NCBI RefSeq assembly: GCF_001422735.1
Contig: NZ_LMLZ01000020.1
Coordinates: 653,272 to 717,271, forward strand
DNA from: Acidovorax sp. Leaf78
GTDB taxonomy: Bacteria > Pseudomonadota > Gammaproteobacteria > Burkholderiales > Burkholderiaceae_C
Reading direction: 5' to 3'
DNA: 64,000 nt
In this document: positions 17,561 to 25,265 of the stretch, piece after piece
How the letters are laid out: every line of letters starts with the position of its first letter
Numbering within the stretch: position 1 is the stretch's first letter
Program-made: the position numbers and the translations under genes
Notes under the pieces: model-generated
What the model was told of the DNA's origin: nothing
What the model saw: the letters and a program-made list of their open reading frames with translations, nothing else
Database searches by the model: none

Positions 17561-17965
17561 TCAGGGCCTTTCGATGGACCGTGGCTGCGCTGCCTCATAG
17601 TCGGTCCCAACGGGTGGCTGAGGTTCCACCACTTGCCCCACGGCAGCGCCGCCAAGGGCACCGGCAATCGCGCCCGCCGTACCACCAACGAACACGCCCA
17701 CCGGCCCGGCCACGGCGACACCCACGGCAGCACCTGCAGCGGCGCCTGCCATCACGCCGCCGCCCATCAGGGCAGATTGCGATTCGCGGCGGGACTCGCT
17801 GTCGGTCAGCGCGTGCTGCGCGGCGGGGTCGGGGTCCTGTGATGGAACACCGTGGCCAGGGACGGCCTGGGCTGCCAGGTCTGCGTCGACCGCCATGTGC
17901 GTGTCGGTGCTGGTGGCCGCAGGATGTGCCGTAGTGTCGGCGGCAGGGTGGAGGATGGGGTTCAT
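17561..17965 (-). CDS. Glycine-zipper domain protein
   Basis: A 134-residue protein. The N-terminal 65 residues are polar (Asp, Ala, His, Thr), followed by a long GxxxG/AxxxG stretch of about 45 residues (GAAAGAAVGVAVAGPVGV, then GGTAGAIAGALGGAAVG) typical of glycine-zipper proteins that insert in or lie against membranes. No signal peptide is evident. A rho-independent terminator follows. Its upstream neighbour on the same strand overlaps it by four bases. The function is unknown. Confidence 0.75.
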   Translation of the reverse strand: MNPILHPAADTTAHPAATSTDTHMAVDADLAAQAVPGHGVPSQDPDPAAQHALTDSESRRESQSALMGGGVMAGAAAGAAVGVAVAGPVGVFVGGTAGAIAGALGGAAVGQVVEPQPPVGTDYEAAQPRSIERP

Positions 17966-18153
17966 GAGGTGCTCCTTGTCATGTCTTTGAACAGGCGGGG
18001 CAGGGCCCGCTGAACAAATTCTTGGGCTGTCTGCACACCTGATTCGCCATCCATCGATTCGCTGGCCTGTCGGACAAAAGCCTGTAGCGCCGCTAGGTCT
18101 TGACCGCGGTCAAGAACAAGGCTGGAACAGGGCTGCAGCGGGAGTCGAAACAA
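17962..18153 (-). CDS. Small hypothetical protein upstream of glycine-zipper gene
   Basis: A possible ~63-residue protein starting at TTG 18153 (alternative starts are poor). The end overlaps the next gene's ATG by four bases (ATGA), a common sign of translational coupling. The last 40 residues look like an amphipathic helical protein (LQAFVRQASESMDGE, then AQEFVQRALPRLFKDM). I do not recognise a family. The weak start makes this a tentative call. Confidence 0.35.
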   Translation of the reverse strand: MFRLPLQPCSSLVLDRGQDLAALQAFVRQASESMDGESGVQTAQEFVQRALPRLFKDMTRSTS

Positions 18154-18346
18154 GGCTGGACACGAATCGACGCAGGCACCAACGGGGTCGATTCTGTGTG
18201 GCTGTGCGGCCCCTGCATCGCAGCCTAAAAGTGCCCGTCCGCGCGACCGAATTAAAGACGCGGCTGAAGGTGACGCAAGTTAAGGATGCGATTGCAACTG
18301 CCGGGCCCATCAGCGTTGCCACTGCGGTCGTCGCTGTCGGCGCAAG

Positions 18347-18655
18347 TCAAGCCACGCGCACTTCAAAGTACGCACCATCAGCTTCGCCCAGGTCCCGAAA
18401 ACCCGCCTGCTTGGCGGCGACGCTGGCGCGGCCCCAGTGCTTGAGCAGGGTGAGGTCGCCGGGCGAGACGATCTCTGGGGGGGACTCTTCCAGGCTCGAC
18501 ATGGTGTCGAGGGCTGCAGCCACCTGCTCGGGGCCGCCGAACTGCTTTTCCAGCTCTTTGGCATAGCGCCGCTCGGCGTTCGCCCGCTGCTGGGCAGGCA
18601 GTTCTTCGGGGTAGTCGCGCAGAGTGACCGTGTAGCAGGCTTCGAGGGTGTCCAT
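18347..18655 (-). CDS. Small protein of unknown function under a LexA box
   Basis: A 102-residue, mostly helical acidic protein beginning MDTLEACYTVTLRDYPEEL, with a charged helix (RANAERRYAKELEKQFGG) and no membrane segment. An AGGAG sits eight bases before the ATG at 18655, so the start is well supported. A near-consensus LexA site ends 22 bases upstream, so expression is probably SOS-induced. There is no DNA-repair or phage gene beside it. I do not know the family; the regulation is the main clue to a role in DNA damage. Confidence 0.7.
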   Translation of the reverse strand: MDTLEACYTVTLRDYPEELPAQQRANAERRYAKELEKQFGGPEQVAAALDTMSSLEESPPEIVSPGDLTLLKHWGRASVAAKQAGFRDLGEADGAYFEVRVA

Positions 18656-18675
18656 GGCGTTCTCCTGGTTGAATG

Positions 18676-18693
18676 ACTGTATAAATGTACAGT
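18676..18693. promoter_or_regulatory. LexA (SOS) box
   Basis: ACTGTATAAATGTACAGT matches the beta/gammaproteobacterial LexA consensus CTGT-N8-ACAG, with near-palindromic flanks and an AT-rich core. It lies 21-38 bases before the ATG of the minus-strand gene at 18655, overlapping where its promoter should be. No convincing plus-strand gene begins nearby, so the minus-strand gene is the likely target. Confidence 0.8.
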
Positions 18694-18780
18694 TATTTGG
18701 GCAGGCACGGCTATGGGATCAACCCTGACAGACCCGTTTTCTCGCAACGACAACGCAGGGCAAGCACCAAAAAAACAGAA

Positions 18781-18836
18781 GAAATTGCCAGCTACCGCTT
18801 GTCCAGAAAGCGCAAGGCGCTATCGAAAACGTAGCA
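18781..18836. repeat. Dispersed intergenic repeat, copy 2
   Basis: Contains GAAATTGCCAGCTACCGCTT, CCAGAAAGCGC and CGTAGC, closely matching copy 1 at 3923. It lies in the spacer between the LexA-controlled gene's promoter and the 3' end of the DUF1801 gene. Confidence 0.7.
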
Positions 18837-18911
18837 TTTACTGCGCGGGGCGTTGCAGGCTGCGACGGGCTGTCACCTCATCGGCTTTCCCCAGGCGCTG
18901 TACACGCGCCT

Positions 18912-19340
18912 TCACTTTGCCTTTGCGCCGGCAGAAGGTTTTCTGCCTGCGGGCTTGGCGGCGTTGAGTGCCACCGCAGCGCGGATGAGCGCCTTGAAAG
19001 CGTCGGCGTCCACGGTGTCGCCCTCGTGGATGTCGATGGCCCGCCGTGCATTGCCGTCCAGGCTGGCGTTGAACAGCCGCGCCGGGTCGGGCAGCGACGC
19101 GCCTTTGAGGAACGTGAGCTTGACGGCCGCCTTGTAGCTCTCGCCAGTGCACAGGATGCCGCCCAATGACCACACGGGCGTGCCCATCCACTTCCACTCT
19201 TCCACCACATCGGGCGCCGCTTCGTGGATAAGCGCGCGCATGCGGGCCAGCACCGGGCCGCGCCAGTCGGTGAGGTTGGCGATGCGCTGGTCGATGAGGG
19301 TCGATGCAGGCTGGGTGGTTGTGGTGGGTCTGGACGGCAT
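18912..19340 (-). CDS. DUF1801 domain protein
   Basis: A 142-residue protein with the DUF1801 pattern: LIDQRIANLTDWRGPVLARM, VVEEWKWMGTPVWS (conserved EWKW...P.W), and KLTFLKGASLPDP followed by DIHEGD. The family is related to YdhG/YjhX-like small proteins of unsettled function. AGGAG lies eight bases upstream of the ATG at 19340. The C-terminal tail is Lys/Ala rich. The next upstream gene on the same strand (GrpB family) ends 43 bp away, so the two may be co-transcribed. Confidence 0.85.
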   Translation of the reverse strand: MPSRPTTTTQPASTLIDQRIANLTDWRGPVLARMRALIHEAAPDVVEEWKWMGTPVWSLGGILCTGESYKAAVKLTFLKGASLPDPARLFNASLDGNARRAIDIHEGDTVDADAFKALIRAAVALNAAKPAGRKPSAGAKAK

Positions 19341-19383
19341 GTGCGTGTCTCCTGTGGCGCAGTGATCGTGCGACGGGGGCGGA

Positions 19384-19881
19384 TCAGCTCGGCGTGGCGG
19401 TCGTGCCCGCGCCCTGGAGGACTCCAGCGATGAACCGCGACTTTTCCTCGCGATAGCGATCCATGCCCTCGGTTGCAAAACGTTGTTTGAGCTGGTTGTA
19501 CTGCGCCACCAGGTCAGGGTTGGCGCGCAAGGCATCGCGAAAGTGCAGGAAGAATTCGAACTCCGACCCGCTGGCCACCACCTGCAGAGCAACGTCCATG
19601 GAAGCGCTGGGCGCCAGTAACATGCACAGCGCGGGCGTGCGCAGCGTGTCTGTCTTGACGACATAGCCTGCAGCTTCCAACGTGGTGACGCTGCGTGCGT
19701 GGTCCTGCAGAGGTACCAGTACGCAGATGTCCAGGTCGCCCTTGGAGATGGCGCCTGCAATCGACGACGCACCGATGTGTTCGATGCGGGCGAGCGGAAG
19801 GATTGCCGCCACTTGGGCGGCCACATCCGCAAACACGGCTGCGGCCTTGGTCTGGTACTGCGCGGGTTCCTGCAATTTCAT
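19384..19881 (-). CDS. GrpB family (UPF0157) nucleotidyltransferase-like protein
   Basis: A 165-residue protein of the GrpB/UPF0157 family, which has a nucleotidyltransferase fold. Seen are IEHIGASSIAGAISKGDLDI, covering the GS motif and the following acidic pair (D..D), then FFLHFRDALRANPDLVAQYN and the C-terminal helix YREEKSRFIAGVL. Biochemical roles of the family remain unclear. ATG 19881 (MKLQEPA) is taken as start; TTG 19905 would add eight residues, and neither has a clear Shine-Dalgarno. Confidence 0.85.
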   Translation of the reverse strand: MKLQEPAQYQTKAAAVFADVAAQVAAILPLARIEHIGASSIAGAISKGDLDICVLVPLQDHARSVTTLEAAGYVVKTDTLRTPALCMLLAPSASMDVALQVVASGSEFEFFLHFRDALRANPDLVAQYNQLKQRFATEGMDRYREEKSRFIAGVLQGAGTTATPS

Positions 19882-19924
19882 CGGGTGCGGGATATATGCA
19901 AACAATCCACAACGCAGTGACTGA

Positions 19925-20257
19925 TCACGGGCGGTCTGAGTCTGTGGAGGATGTGCTGCGGGGTATTTTGCGGATCACGGACCAGTATTCGACACTTGCG
20001 TCCTCGTCCACCGTCACCGGTACACGGCTCGCATAAAGCCGGTCTCGACCGTTCTTCTTGGGTCCCGATATCCAGTAGTGATCGCCGCTTTCTTCTTCAA
20101 AGTAGTTGGCTTTGAACCCTTTGCCTTTGAGGCTTTGGAATGCCTTGCCTTGGTAGTAGACCGTTGCGCCAGTCCTGGAAAAAGATACGCGTCCAATGCG
20201 CGCGGCGCCGCTGAGACCGCCCGCCTTGTTTTCGATGTACATGATGCGTTTCTTCAT
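19925..20257 (-). CDS. Conserved small protein of unknown function
   Basis: A 110-residue protein beginning MKKRIMYIENKAGGLSGAAR, with GRVSFSRTGATVYYQGKAF and ESGDHYWISGPKKNGRDRLY. I recognise this as a widespread uncharacterised family that is sometimes wrongly labelled deoxyxylulose-phosphate synthase because of old annotation spread. It has a compact beta-rich look and no catalytic motif. A GAGG seven bases upstream supports the ATG at 20257. Confidence 0.8.
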   Translation of the reverse strand: MKKRIMYIENKAGGLSGAARIGRVSFSRTGATVYYQGKAFQSLKGKGFKANYFEEESGDHYWISGPKKNGRDRLYASRVPVTVDEDASVEYWSVIRKIPRSTSSTDSDRP

Positions 20258-20567
20258 CTTGATGCCTCATCAGTTTCGCGAAGATGGAATGGAAGCCTCG
20301 ATTGGGTTCCCGCTCATGGACCACGCTTTGGTTAACGGAGCAGAGCGGGTCCGGTATCCCGTGAAGTGAGCCATTCGAACCGGTTGCCCGGCTGCGGACC
20401 GTCACTCTAACCGAGCCTTGTTTCCATCGAAACCCGCCGCGCGCCATCTATGAGGCCTGCGACTTTGCAAACACGTTTTTCTTCGTTGGTGCCGCGCGTC
20501 CCCGCGCGGATCATGCCCTTCAACCATACCGACCAACGTTCCCAATTACCCCCCCCAGGAGCCCGCT
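20258..20567. other. Intergenic region between divergent genes
   Basis: About 310 bp separate the small conserved gene from the flavin monooxygenase gene. Short open frames here have no support. AT-richer parts near 20470-20560 probably hold the promoter for the gene at 20568, whose start is preceded by a purine-rich AGGAG-like sequence. I see no clear palindromic operator. Confidence 0.5.
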
Positions 20568-21674
20568 ATGCCCGTCCAGTTCATCGGCATGATCCAGCCG
20601 CACGAAGTCTCTGAAACCATCCCGCGCAAGGGCCCGGCGATCGACCCGGCCTACGTGCGTGCCTTCGCCCAGGCGCACGAGCATGCGGGCTTCGACCGCA
20701 TCCTGGTGCCTGCCAGCTCGTCCAGCCCCGACACGCTGCTCACGGCCACCTATGCGGCGTCGGTCACAGAGAAGATCGGCCTGCTGCTGGCCCACCGCCC
20801 AGGCTTCGTGGCCCCCACGCTGGCTGCGCGCCAGCTGGCCACGCTGGACCACTACACCGGTGGCCGCCTGGCGGTGCACTACATCAGCGGCGGCTCGGAC
20901 GAAGACCAGCAGCGCGACGGCGACTTCCTGAGCCACGACGAGCGCTATGCGCGCACGGACGAGTACCTCACCATCCTGCGCCGCGTGTGGGCCGAAGACA
21001 AGCCGTTCGACCACGAAGGCACCTACTACCGCGCCAAGGGCGCCGTGTCCGAGGTCAAGCCCCTGCAGGGCCAGCGCGTGCCCATCTACTTTGGCGGCGC
21101 ATCGGCACCCGCATTGCAGGTGGCGGGCAAGCACGCCGACGTGTACGCGCTGTGGGGCGAATCGCTGGCCCAGGCCGGCGACCTGGTGCGTCGCGTGCGT
21201 GCGGAGGCCACGCTCAACGGTCGGCATGTGGACTTCAGCATCTCGTTCCGCCCCATCCTGGGCAAGACCGAAGAAGAAGCCTGGGCCAAGGCCGACCGGA
21301 TCTTGGACAACACCCGCCGCCTGCGCGTGCAGCAGGGCTACGCGCGCGGAGTGGGCCCGCAGCAAAGCGAAGGCGCGCAGCGCCTGCTGGCCGATGCCGC
21401 CAATGGCGACCGCGTGGACGAACGCCTGTGGACGGCGGTGGCGCGCGAGATCGGCGGGCGGTCCAACTCCACGTCCCTGGTCGGCACACCCGAGCAGGTG
21501 GCCGACGCGCTGCTCAAGTACTACGACCTGGGCATCACGACCTTCCTGATCCGGGGCTTCGACCCCTTGGTGGATGCCATCGACTACGGCCGCGAGCTGT
21601 TGCCCCTGGTGCGCGCCAAAGTCGCCGAGCGCGACGGCGAGCACGCGGCGCACACCCTGCGCAAGGCGGCGTGA
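20568..21674 (+). CDS. LLM-class flavin-dependent monooxygenase (SsuD-like)
   Basis: A 368-residue luciferase-like (TIM-barrel) enzyme of the alkanesulfonate monooxygenase group. It would use FMNH2 and O2 to desulfonate an organosulfonate, yielding sulfite and an aldehyde. Seen are HEHAGFDRILVPASSSSPD, LAHRPGFVAPTLAARQLATL, GGRLAVHYISGGSDEDQQRDG and the late SLVGTPEQVADALLKYYDLG that closes the barrel in this family. The stop overlaps the start of the sulfonate binding protein (TGATG). No separate flavin reductase is in the window. Confidence 0.9.
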   Translation: MPVQFIGMIQPHEVSETIPRKGPAIDPAYVRAFAQAHEHAGFDRILVPASSSSPDTLLTATYAASVTEKIGLLLAHRPGFVAPTLAARQLATLDHYTGGRLAVHYISGGSDEDQQRDGDFLSHDERYARTDEYLTILRRVWAEDKPFDHEGTYYRAKGAVSEVKPLQGQRVPIYFGGASAPALQVAGKHADVYALWGESLAQAGDLVRRVRAEATLNGRHVDFSISFRPILGKTEEEAWAKADRILDNTRRLRVQQGYARGVGPQQSEGAQRLLADAANGDRVDERLWTAVAREIGGRSNSTSLVGTPEQVADALLKYYDLGITTFLIRGFDPLVDAIDYGRELLPLVRAKVAERDGEHAAHTLRKAA

Positions 21675-22741
21675 TGAGCGGCCGCATCGACCACGCCGAG
21701 GGCCACCGCCACAGCATCGACAGTGACGGCGCAGGCAGCGCCGGCCACCCCAGCCGCCCCGGCACATCACGCCGCCAATGGCTGCAGCAGGCGGCAGCGC
21801 TGTCGGTGGGCGCCACCGGCATCCTGGGCCTGGGCTCTGCCGCGCATGCACAGGCAGTGGCGCCTGCCGCATCGCTCGTCCTAGGCGATCAGGCCGGCGG
21901 GCTGCGTGCCCTGTTCGAAGCCGCCAAGACGCTGGACGGCGCACCCTTTGCCTGGCGCTGGGCCAACTTCCAGGGCGCCGCGCCGCTGTTCGAAGCGCAC
22001 CGCAGCGGCGCGGTCGACACCGCCATGGCAGGCGACCTGCCTGTGCTGGCCGCCGCTGTGGGCAAGACCCCGCTCAAGATCGTGGCGACCCGCGCCGGCC
22101 AGCCCGACTCGCTGGGCATCGTGGTGCAGGGCAACTCGCCCCTGCGCAGCGTGGCCGACCTGCGGGGCAAGACGGTCATCGTGTCGTCCGCCCGCGGCAG
22201 CATCTCGCAGTACCAGCTGTACGGCGCGCTGGAAGAGGCGGGCGTCAAGCGCGAGGAGGTGACGGTCAAGTTCGTGCTGCCCACCGACGCAGCCGCCGCG
22301 TTCGCATCCAAACAGATCGACGCCTGGGCCATCTTCGACCCCTACTACACCATCGCCCTGCAGCAGGGCGGCCGCATCCTGCGCGACGGGCGCGGCATCA
22401 ACACCGCGCTGGGTTTCATCACCGCCACCGAGGCTGCGCTGGCCGACCCCGCCAAGCGCGCCGCTATCGTGCAGTACCTGGACCGCCTGGCCCGCGCCGG
22501 CGACTGGGCCCTGGCCAACCGCGAGGCGTATGCGCAGGTCTACACGCAGCTCACGCGTTTGCCCATCGAGGCCTCGCGCATCATCACGGGGCGCGCTGCC
22601 ATTGCGGCGCGGCCGGTGACGCAGGCGGATGTGACTGCGCTGCAGACGGTGGCGGACCGGTCTGCGCGGGATGGAATCTTGCCGGTGCGGGTGGATGTGG
22701 CGGGGATCACGGATGTGGGGGTGTGGAGAGGCGTGGCTTGA
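21674..22741 (+). CDS. Sulfonate ABC transporter binding protein (SsuA-like)
   Basis: A 355-residue periplasmic binding protein. A His/Gly-rich cytoplasmic leader precedes a Tat-like signal (SRRQWLQQAAALS, cleavage near AHAQA). The mature protein has LRGKTVIVSSARGSISQYQL and FASKQIDAWAIFDPYYTIALQQGG, typical of aliphatic sulfonate binders. Its start overlaps the monooxygenase stop. No permease or ATPase follows, so it must use a transporter elsewhere, perhaps that at 7678-9659. A terminator lies downstream. Confidence 0.88.
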   Translation: MSGRIDHAEGHRHSIDSDGAGSAGHPSRPGTSRRQWLQQAAALSVGATGILGLGSAAHAQAVAPAASLVLGDQAGGLRALFEAAKTLDGAPFAWRWANFQGAAPLFEAHRSGAVDTAMAGDLPVLAAAVGKTPLKIVATRAGQPDSLGIVVQGNSPLRSVADLRGKTVIVSSARGSISQYQLYGALEEAGVKREEVTVKFVLPTDAAAAFASKQIDAWAIFDPYYTIALQQGGRILRDGRGINTALGFITATEAALADPAKRAAIVQYLDRLARAGDWALANREAYAQVYTQLTRLPIEASRIITGRAAIAARPVTQADVTALQTVADRSARDGILPVRVDVAGITDVGVWRGVA

Positions 22742-22770
22742 GGGCAGGGCAGCCACGACTTTTGATTCAA

Positions 22771-22815
22771 TGAGGCTCTGCCGCTTGATAGGTAAGGGCC
22801 ACAAGCTATCAAAAT
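22771..22815. repeat. Dispersed intergenic repeat, copy 3
   Basis: Contains CTGCCGCTTGATAGGTAAG and AAGCTATCAAAA. It runs directly into the terminator at 22816, as copy 4 does at 30577. Confidence 0.6.
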
Positions 22816-22841
22816 AAGAGCGGTAATTGTGCCGCTCTTTT
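22816..22841 (+). terminator. Rho-independent terminator after sulfonate binding gene
   Basis: AAGAGCGG and its complement CCGCTCTT form an 8-bp stem with an 8-base loop, followed by T residues. Its stem is nearly identical to that of the terminator at 30625-30650. Confidence 0.8.
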
Positions 22842-23096
22842 CCATTGCTCACTGTCATTACTATGGCGATGAATCGCAAAGGCTGGTGCCGTGCGGTCGT
22901 GAAGCCAGCCGGATGGAAACGCATCACTCGATGCGCAACTGCATCCGGCAGTTGCTCAACTCACATTGCCTTGGGCTGGATTTTCAACAGCGAATCACCG
23001 TTCTCATTCGCTCTCGTATCCCTTCGCGGCATTGGCAAGATACATTCCCCCGACGCAACGTTTCCGATGTGGAATCTGTAAAAAAAGGACTGGCAC

Positions 23097-23732
23097 GTGC
23101 ATTTTGTGGATCGTTTGATAGCTTCTTTTCCGCCCGCCTTGCAGCCTCCGGAAGAACTGGTTCGCTACTTTCGCTGGATTGCGTCGCAAGAGCCCGTGAA
23201 CGATCGCAACTATTCCTTGATTGATCCGTCGCAAACCTCTTCAGAGGTGAGTCTCGAACTGGCGGACAGATGGAGTGACATTACTGCCGATAGGCTGGCG
23301 CCTTTTTGCCGCACGGGCGGCGACGGCAGTGTGGCTGCGTTGTGGCGCGACGAAGAGGGTGAGCTTCGCTTCGTGCACCTGGGTTCTGGTTCCGGGTCGA
23401 TCATGGTCGGCGTGCTCGCTAACAACGCGGTGGACTTTCTGCGGCTGCTCGCCATCGGCTATCAAGAACTTTGCTGGCCCGATCACCTGCCCCTCACGCC
23501 CATGGAGGCGTTCATCCACGAAAACGGTGAGCCTGACGAATGGGATGATGATGCAGAGCCGCCAGTCGTTCCGTTGGCGCTGCAGCAATGGCTCCAGCAG
23601 GAGTTCGACGCAGACATTCCATTGACCGCGGCCGAGTTGACGGGTGTTCTACCTAGCTACGATAAAGCGGGAGCTTCGGACCCTTTCTACCAATGGATCG
23701 CCAAGGTGGAGAACTGGCATGAAGAAAAATAG
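23097..23732 (+). CDS. SMI1/KNR4 (SUKH)-like protein
   Basis: A 211-residue acidic soluble protein. The order of a helix (LVRYFRWIASQ), a strand-rich core (GSVAALWRDEEGELRFVHLG) and a leucine-rich helix (DFLRLLAIGYQELCW), plus the late LQQWLQQEF, resembles SUKH (SMI1/KNR4) proteins, many of which are immunity proteins against contact-dependent or polymorphic toxins. The GTG at 23097 has an AAGGA seven bases upstream, so the start is well placed. No toxin gene adjoins it. The family call is tentative. Confidence 0.5.
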   Translation: MHFVDRLIASFPPALQPPEELVRYFRWIASQEPVNDRNYSLIDPSQTSSEVSLELADRWSDITADRLAPFCRTGGDGSVAALWRDEEGELRFVHLGSGSGSIMVGVLANNAVDFLRLLAIGYQELCWPDHLPLTPMEAFIHENGEPDEWDDDAEPPVVPLALQQWLQQEFDADIPLTAAELTGVLPSYDKAGASDPFYQWIAKVENWHEEK

Positions 23733-23796
23733 CGAGGGGCTGAATCGACGGGCGCCAGCTTCTTGAACTGTCACCAGCCCTGATTTCTTACCCCCG

Positions 23797-24537
23797 ATGT
23801 ACGACCCCATCAAGGACGGCATGGACAAAGCCGTCCGTTTTGTCCGATACATGGTGGAAAAGCCACCGGAGCACCTGTCCGCCTGGGTGCATTGCTACTG
23901 GGAACTGCGCACGGAGGTCACGCTGGCGCAGGACTTCCACCTGCGCGCCATTCCCGACGCGTGCGTGAACATTTTGTTCAACCAGGTGGACACCGACATC
24001 GCTGGTGTCACCGCGCTGCGCACCACGTATGAAATGCTCAACCTCGGCACGTCGTTCCACTACGTGGGCATTCAGCTGTTGCCCGGTGTGTGGCAGGGCG
24101 ACCCCGAGGAGATTGCGGACCAGTTCGTCGGCACGCCGTATGGGGGCAGCCTGCCGCTGGTAGCCGTGGGCAGGCAACTGGCGGGCCGCGATTTTGCGGG
24201 GATGCGGGACGTTCTGTCAGACCTGTTGCAGAGGTTCATCGACGCCGGGCTGGTGGTCAGCAACGCCGTGACCGCGCGGATATTGGCCGGGCTGGATGAC
24301 ATTCGCACGGTGGCCGACATGGCTGCGGTGGCCGGGCTGTCTTCGCGGCAACTGCAGCGCACGCTCAAGCAGACCACGGGCTTTGCGCCGCACGACCTGC
24401 TCAAGGTGCTGCGCATGCAGCAGTCGTTCAAGCAGCACTATCTGCATTTGTATGCGGACCAGTCGCATTACATCCATTCCTTTCGCAAGGCCACCGGCTG
24501 CACGCCCGCCCAGTACATCGACCGCTTCGATGTCTGA
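23797..24537 (+). CDS. AraC-family transcriptional regulator
   Basis: A 246-residue regulator. The N-terminal half (about 1-150) looks like the beta-barrel sensing part of a short AraC subgroup; the C-terminal part has the paired helix-turn-helix, with TVADMAAVAGLSSRQLQRTLKQTTGF and DQSHYIHSFRKATGCTPAQY, the family signature. It is likely to control the VOC-family gene 138 bp downstream, with the 11-bp repeat between them as a possible operator. The ligand is unknown. Confidence 0.88.
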   Translation: MYDPIKDGMDKAVRFVRYMVEKPPEHLSAWVHCYWELRTEVTLAQDFHLRAIPDACVNILFNQVDTDIAGVTALRTTYEMLNLGTSFHYVGIQLLPGVWQGDPEEIADQFVGTPYGGSLPLVAVGRQLAGRDFAGMRDVLSDLLQRFIDAGLVVSNAVTARILAGLDDIRTVADMAAVAGLSSRQLQRTLKQTTGFAPHDLLKVLRMQQSFKQHYLHLYADQSHYIHSFRKATGCTPAQYIDRFDV

Positions 24538-24600
24538 TCGCTGTGTGATCGCTGTGTGATCGCTGTGTGATCGCGGTGTGATCGATATGTGATCCATGTC
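24535..24600. repeat. 11-bp direct repeat array between araC-like and VOC genes
   Basis: Six units of an 11-mer follow each other; the first three read TGATCGCTGTG and the later ones drift (TGATCGCGGTG, TGATCGATATG, TGATCCATGTC). The period is close to one DNA helical turn, so a protein could bind the same face repeatedly. The first unit includes the stop codon of the AraC gene. The VOC gene starts 76 bp after the last unit. Confidence 0.8.
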
Positions 24601-24675
24601 TGATTTACACAATACGACCTGACTGCAAATTTCTAGACTGGGCGCTTCTTCGTCATCAACTACAAGGAGCGCCAT

Positions 24676-25056
24676 ATGGCAACGTCGAATGCAACCGGAT
24701 GGTTTGATATCTATGTCCACGACATGGACCGGGCCGTCGCCTTTTACGAGAGCGTGCTGCAGCACAAGCTGGAGGCCATCGGCGATCCGACCGGCGAGAC
24801 GCAGATGAGGGGCTTCCCCACCGACATGGGGGTCTACGGCGCCGGGGGTGCCCTGGTGAAGTCGAGCCATGGCCGGCCGGGCGCAGGTGGGACGTTGGTG
24901 TACTTCAGCGTGCAAAACTGTGCACAAGAGGAATTGCGTGTTGCGCCGGCGGGCGGTCAGGTGGTGCGGCCCAAATTCTCGATCGGCGAGTTCGGTTGGG
25001 TCACGCTGTGCCAGGACACCGAAGGCAACCTGTTCGGTTTGAGCTCGATGAAGTGA
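24676..25056 (+). CDS. VOC family (glyoxalase/bleomycin resistance-like) protein
   Basis: A 126-residue single VOC-fold protein: WFDIYVHDMDRAVAFYESVL at the start, FPTDMGVYGAGGALVKSS in the middle and WVTLCQDTEGNLFGLSSMK at the end, the usual metal-binding Glu position in EGNLFGL. Such proteins dimerise and bind metals or ligands. An adjacent AraC regulator upstream suggests they work together. AAGGAG lies eight bases upstream of the ATG. Substrate unknown. Confidence 0.88.
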   Translation: MATSNATGWFDIYVHDMDRAVAFYESVLQHKLEAIGDPTGETQMRGFPTDMGVYGAGGALVKSSHGRPGAGGTLVYFSVQNCAQEELRVAPAGGQVVRPKFSIGEFGWVTLCQDTEGNLFGLSSMK

Positions 25057-25147
25057 GGCGTAGGTCCTCCCGGTGGAGCAGTCCGCATCGCCTGGGCTGC
25101 CAACCCACCTGTCGACTGGGCCAGAGCAGCAGCCCAGCGCGCGTGCA

Positions 25148-25265
25148 TCAGTTGTGGGTGGAGTCCGCAGCGCCGCCCACCGCCCGCATCCCCACCAGCC
25201 CCGGCATCGCCCCCCGCATCGCCTCCAGGAACAACCGCAACCGCGCCGGATAAAACCGCGCATAC
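25148..25265 (-). pseudogene. Displaced 3' end of a lysR gene
   Basis: Read on the minus strand, this stretch encodes YARFYPARLRLFLEAMRG, then GLVGMRAVGGAADSTHN and a stop, matching the C-terminus of the LysR protein at 28299-29234 up to AVG. It lacks the rest of the gene. It appears to be the original lysR end (AVG followed by GAADSTHN) pushed away when an islet inserted. The first 90 bp are the left direct repeat (25176-25265). Confidence 0.7.
25176..25265. repeat. Left 90-bp direct repeat of islet (displaced lysR 3' end)
   Basis: This segment matches 28303-28392 at 87 of 90 positions by hand alignment, at constant offset 3127. Sequences outside it are unrelated on both sides. The two copies flank a low-GC stretch. 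Confidence 0.9.

Noticed and set aside
18713-18967. 84-aa plus-strand frame beside the LexA box
   Set aside because: Arg/Cys-rich product overlapping the dispersed repeat and the DUF1801 3' end; no ribosome site.
22829-23224. 131-aa open frame before the SUKH-like gene
   Set aside because: It overlaps a terminator and the start of the better-supported gene at 23097, with no Shine-Dalgarno.
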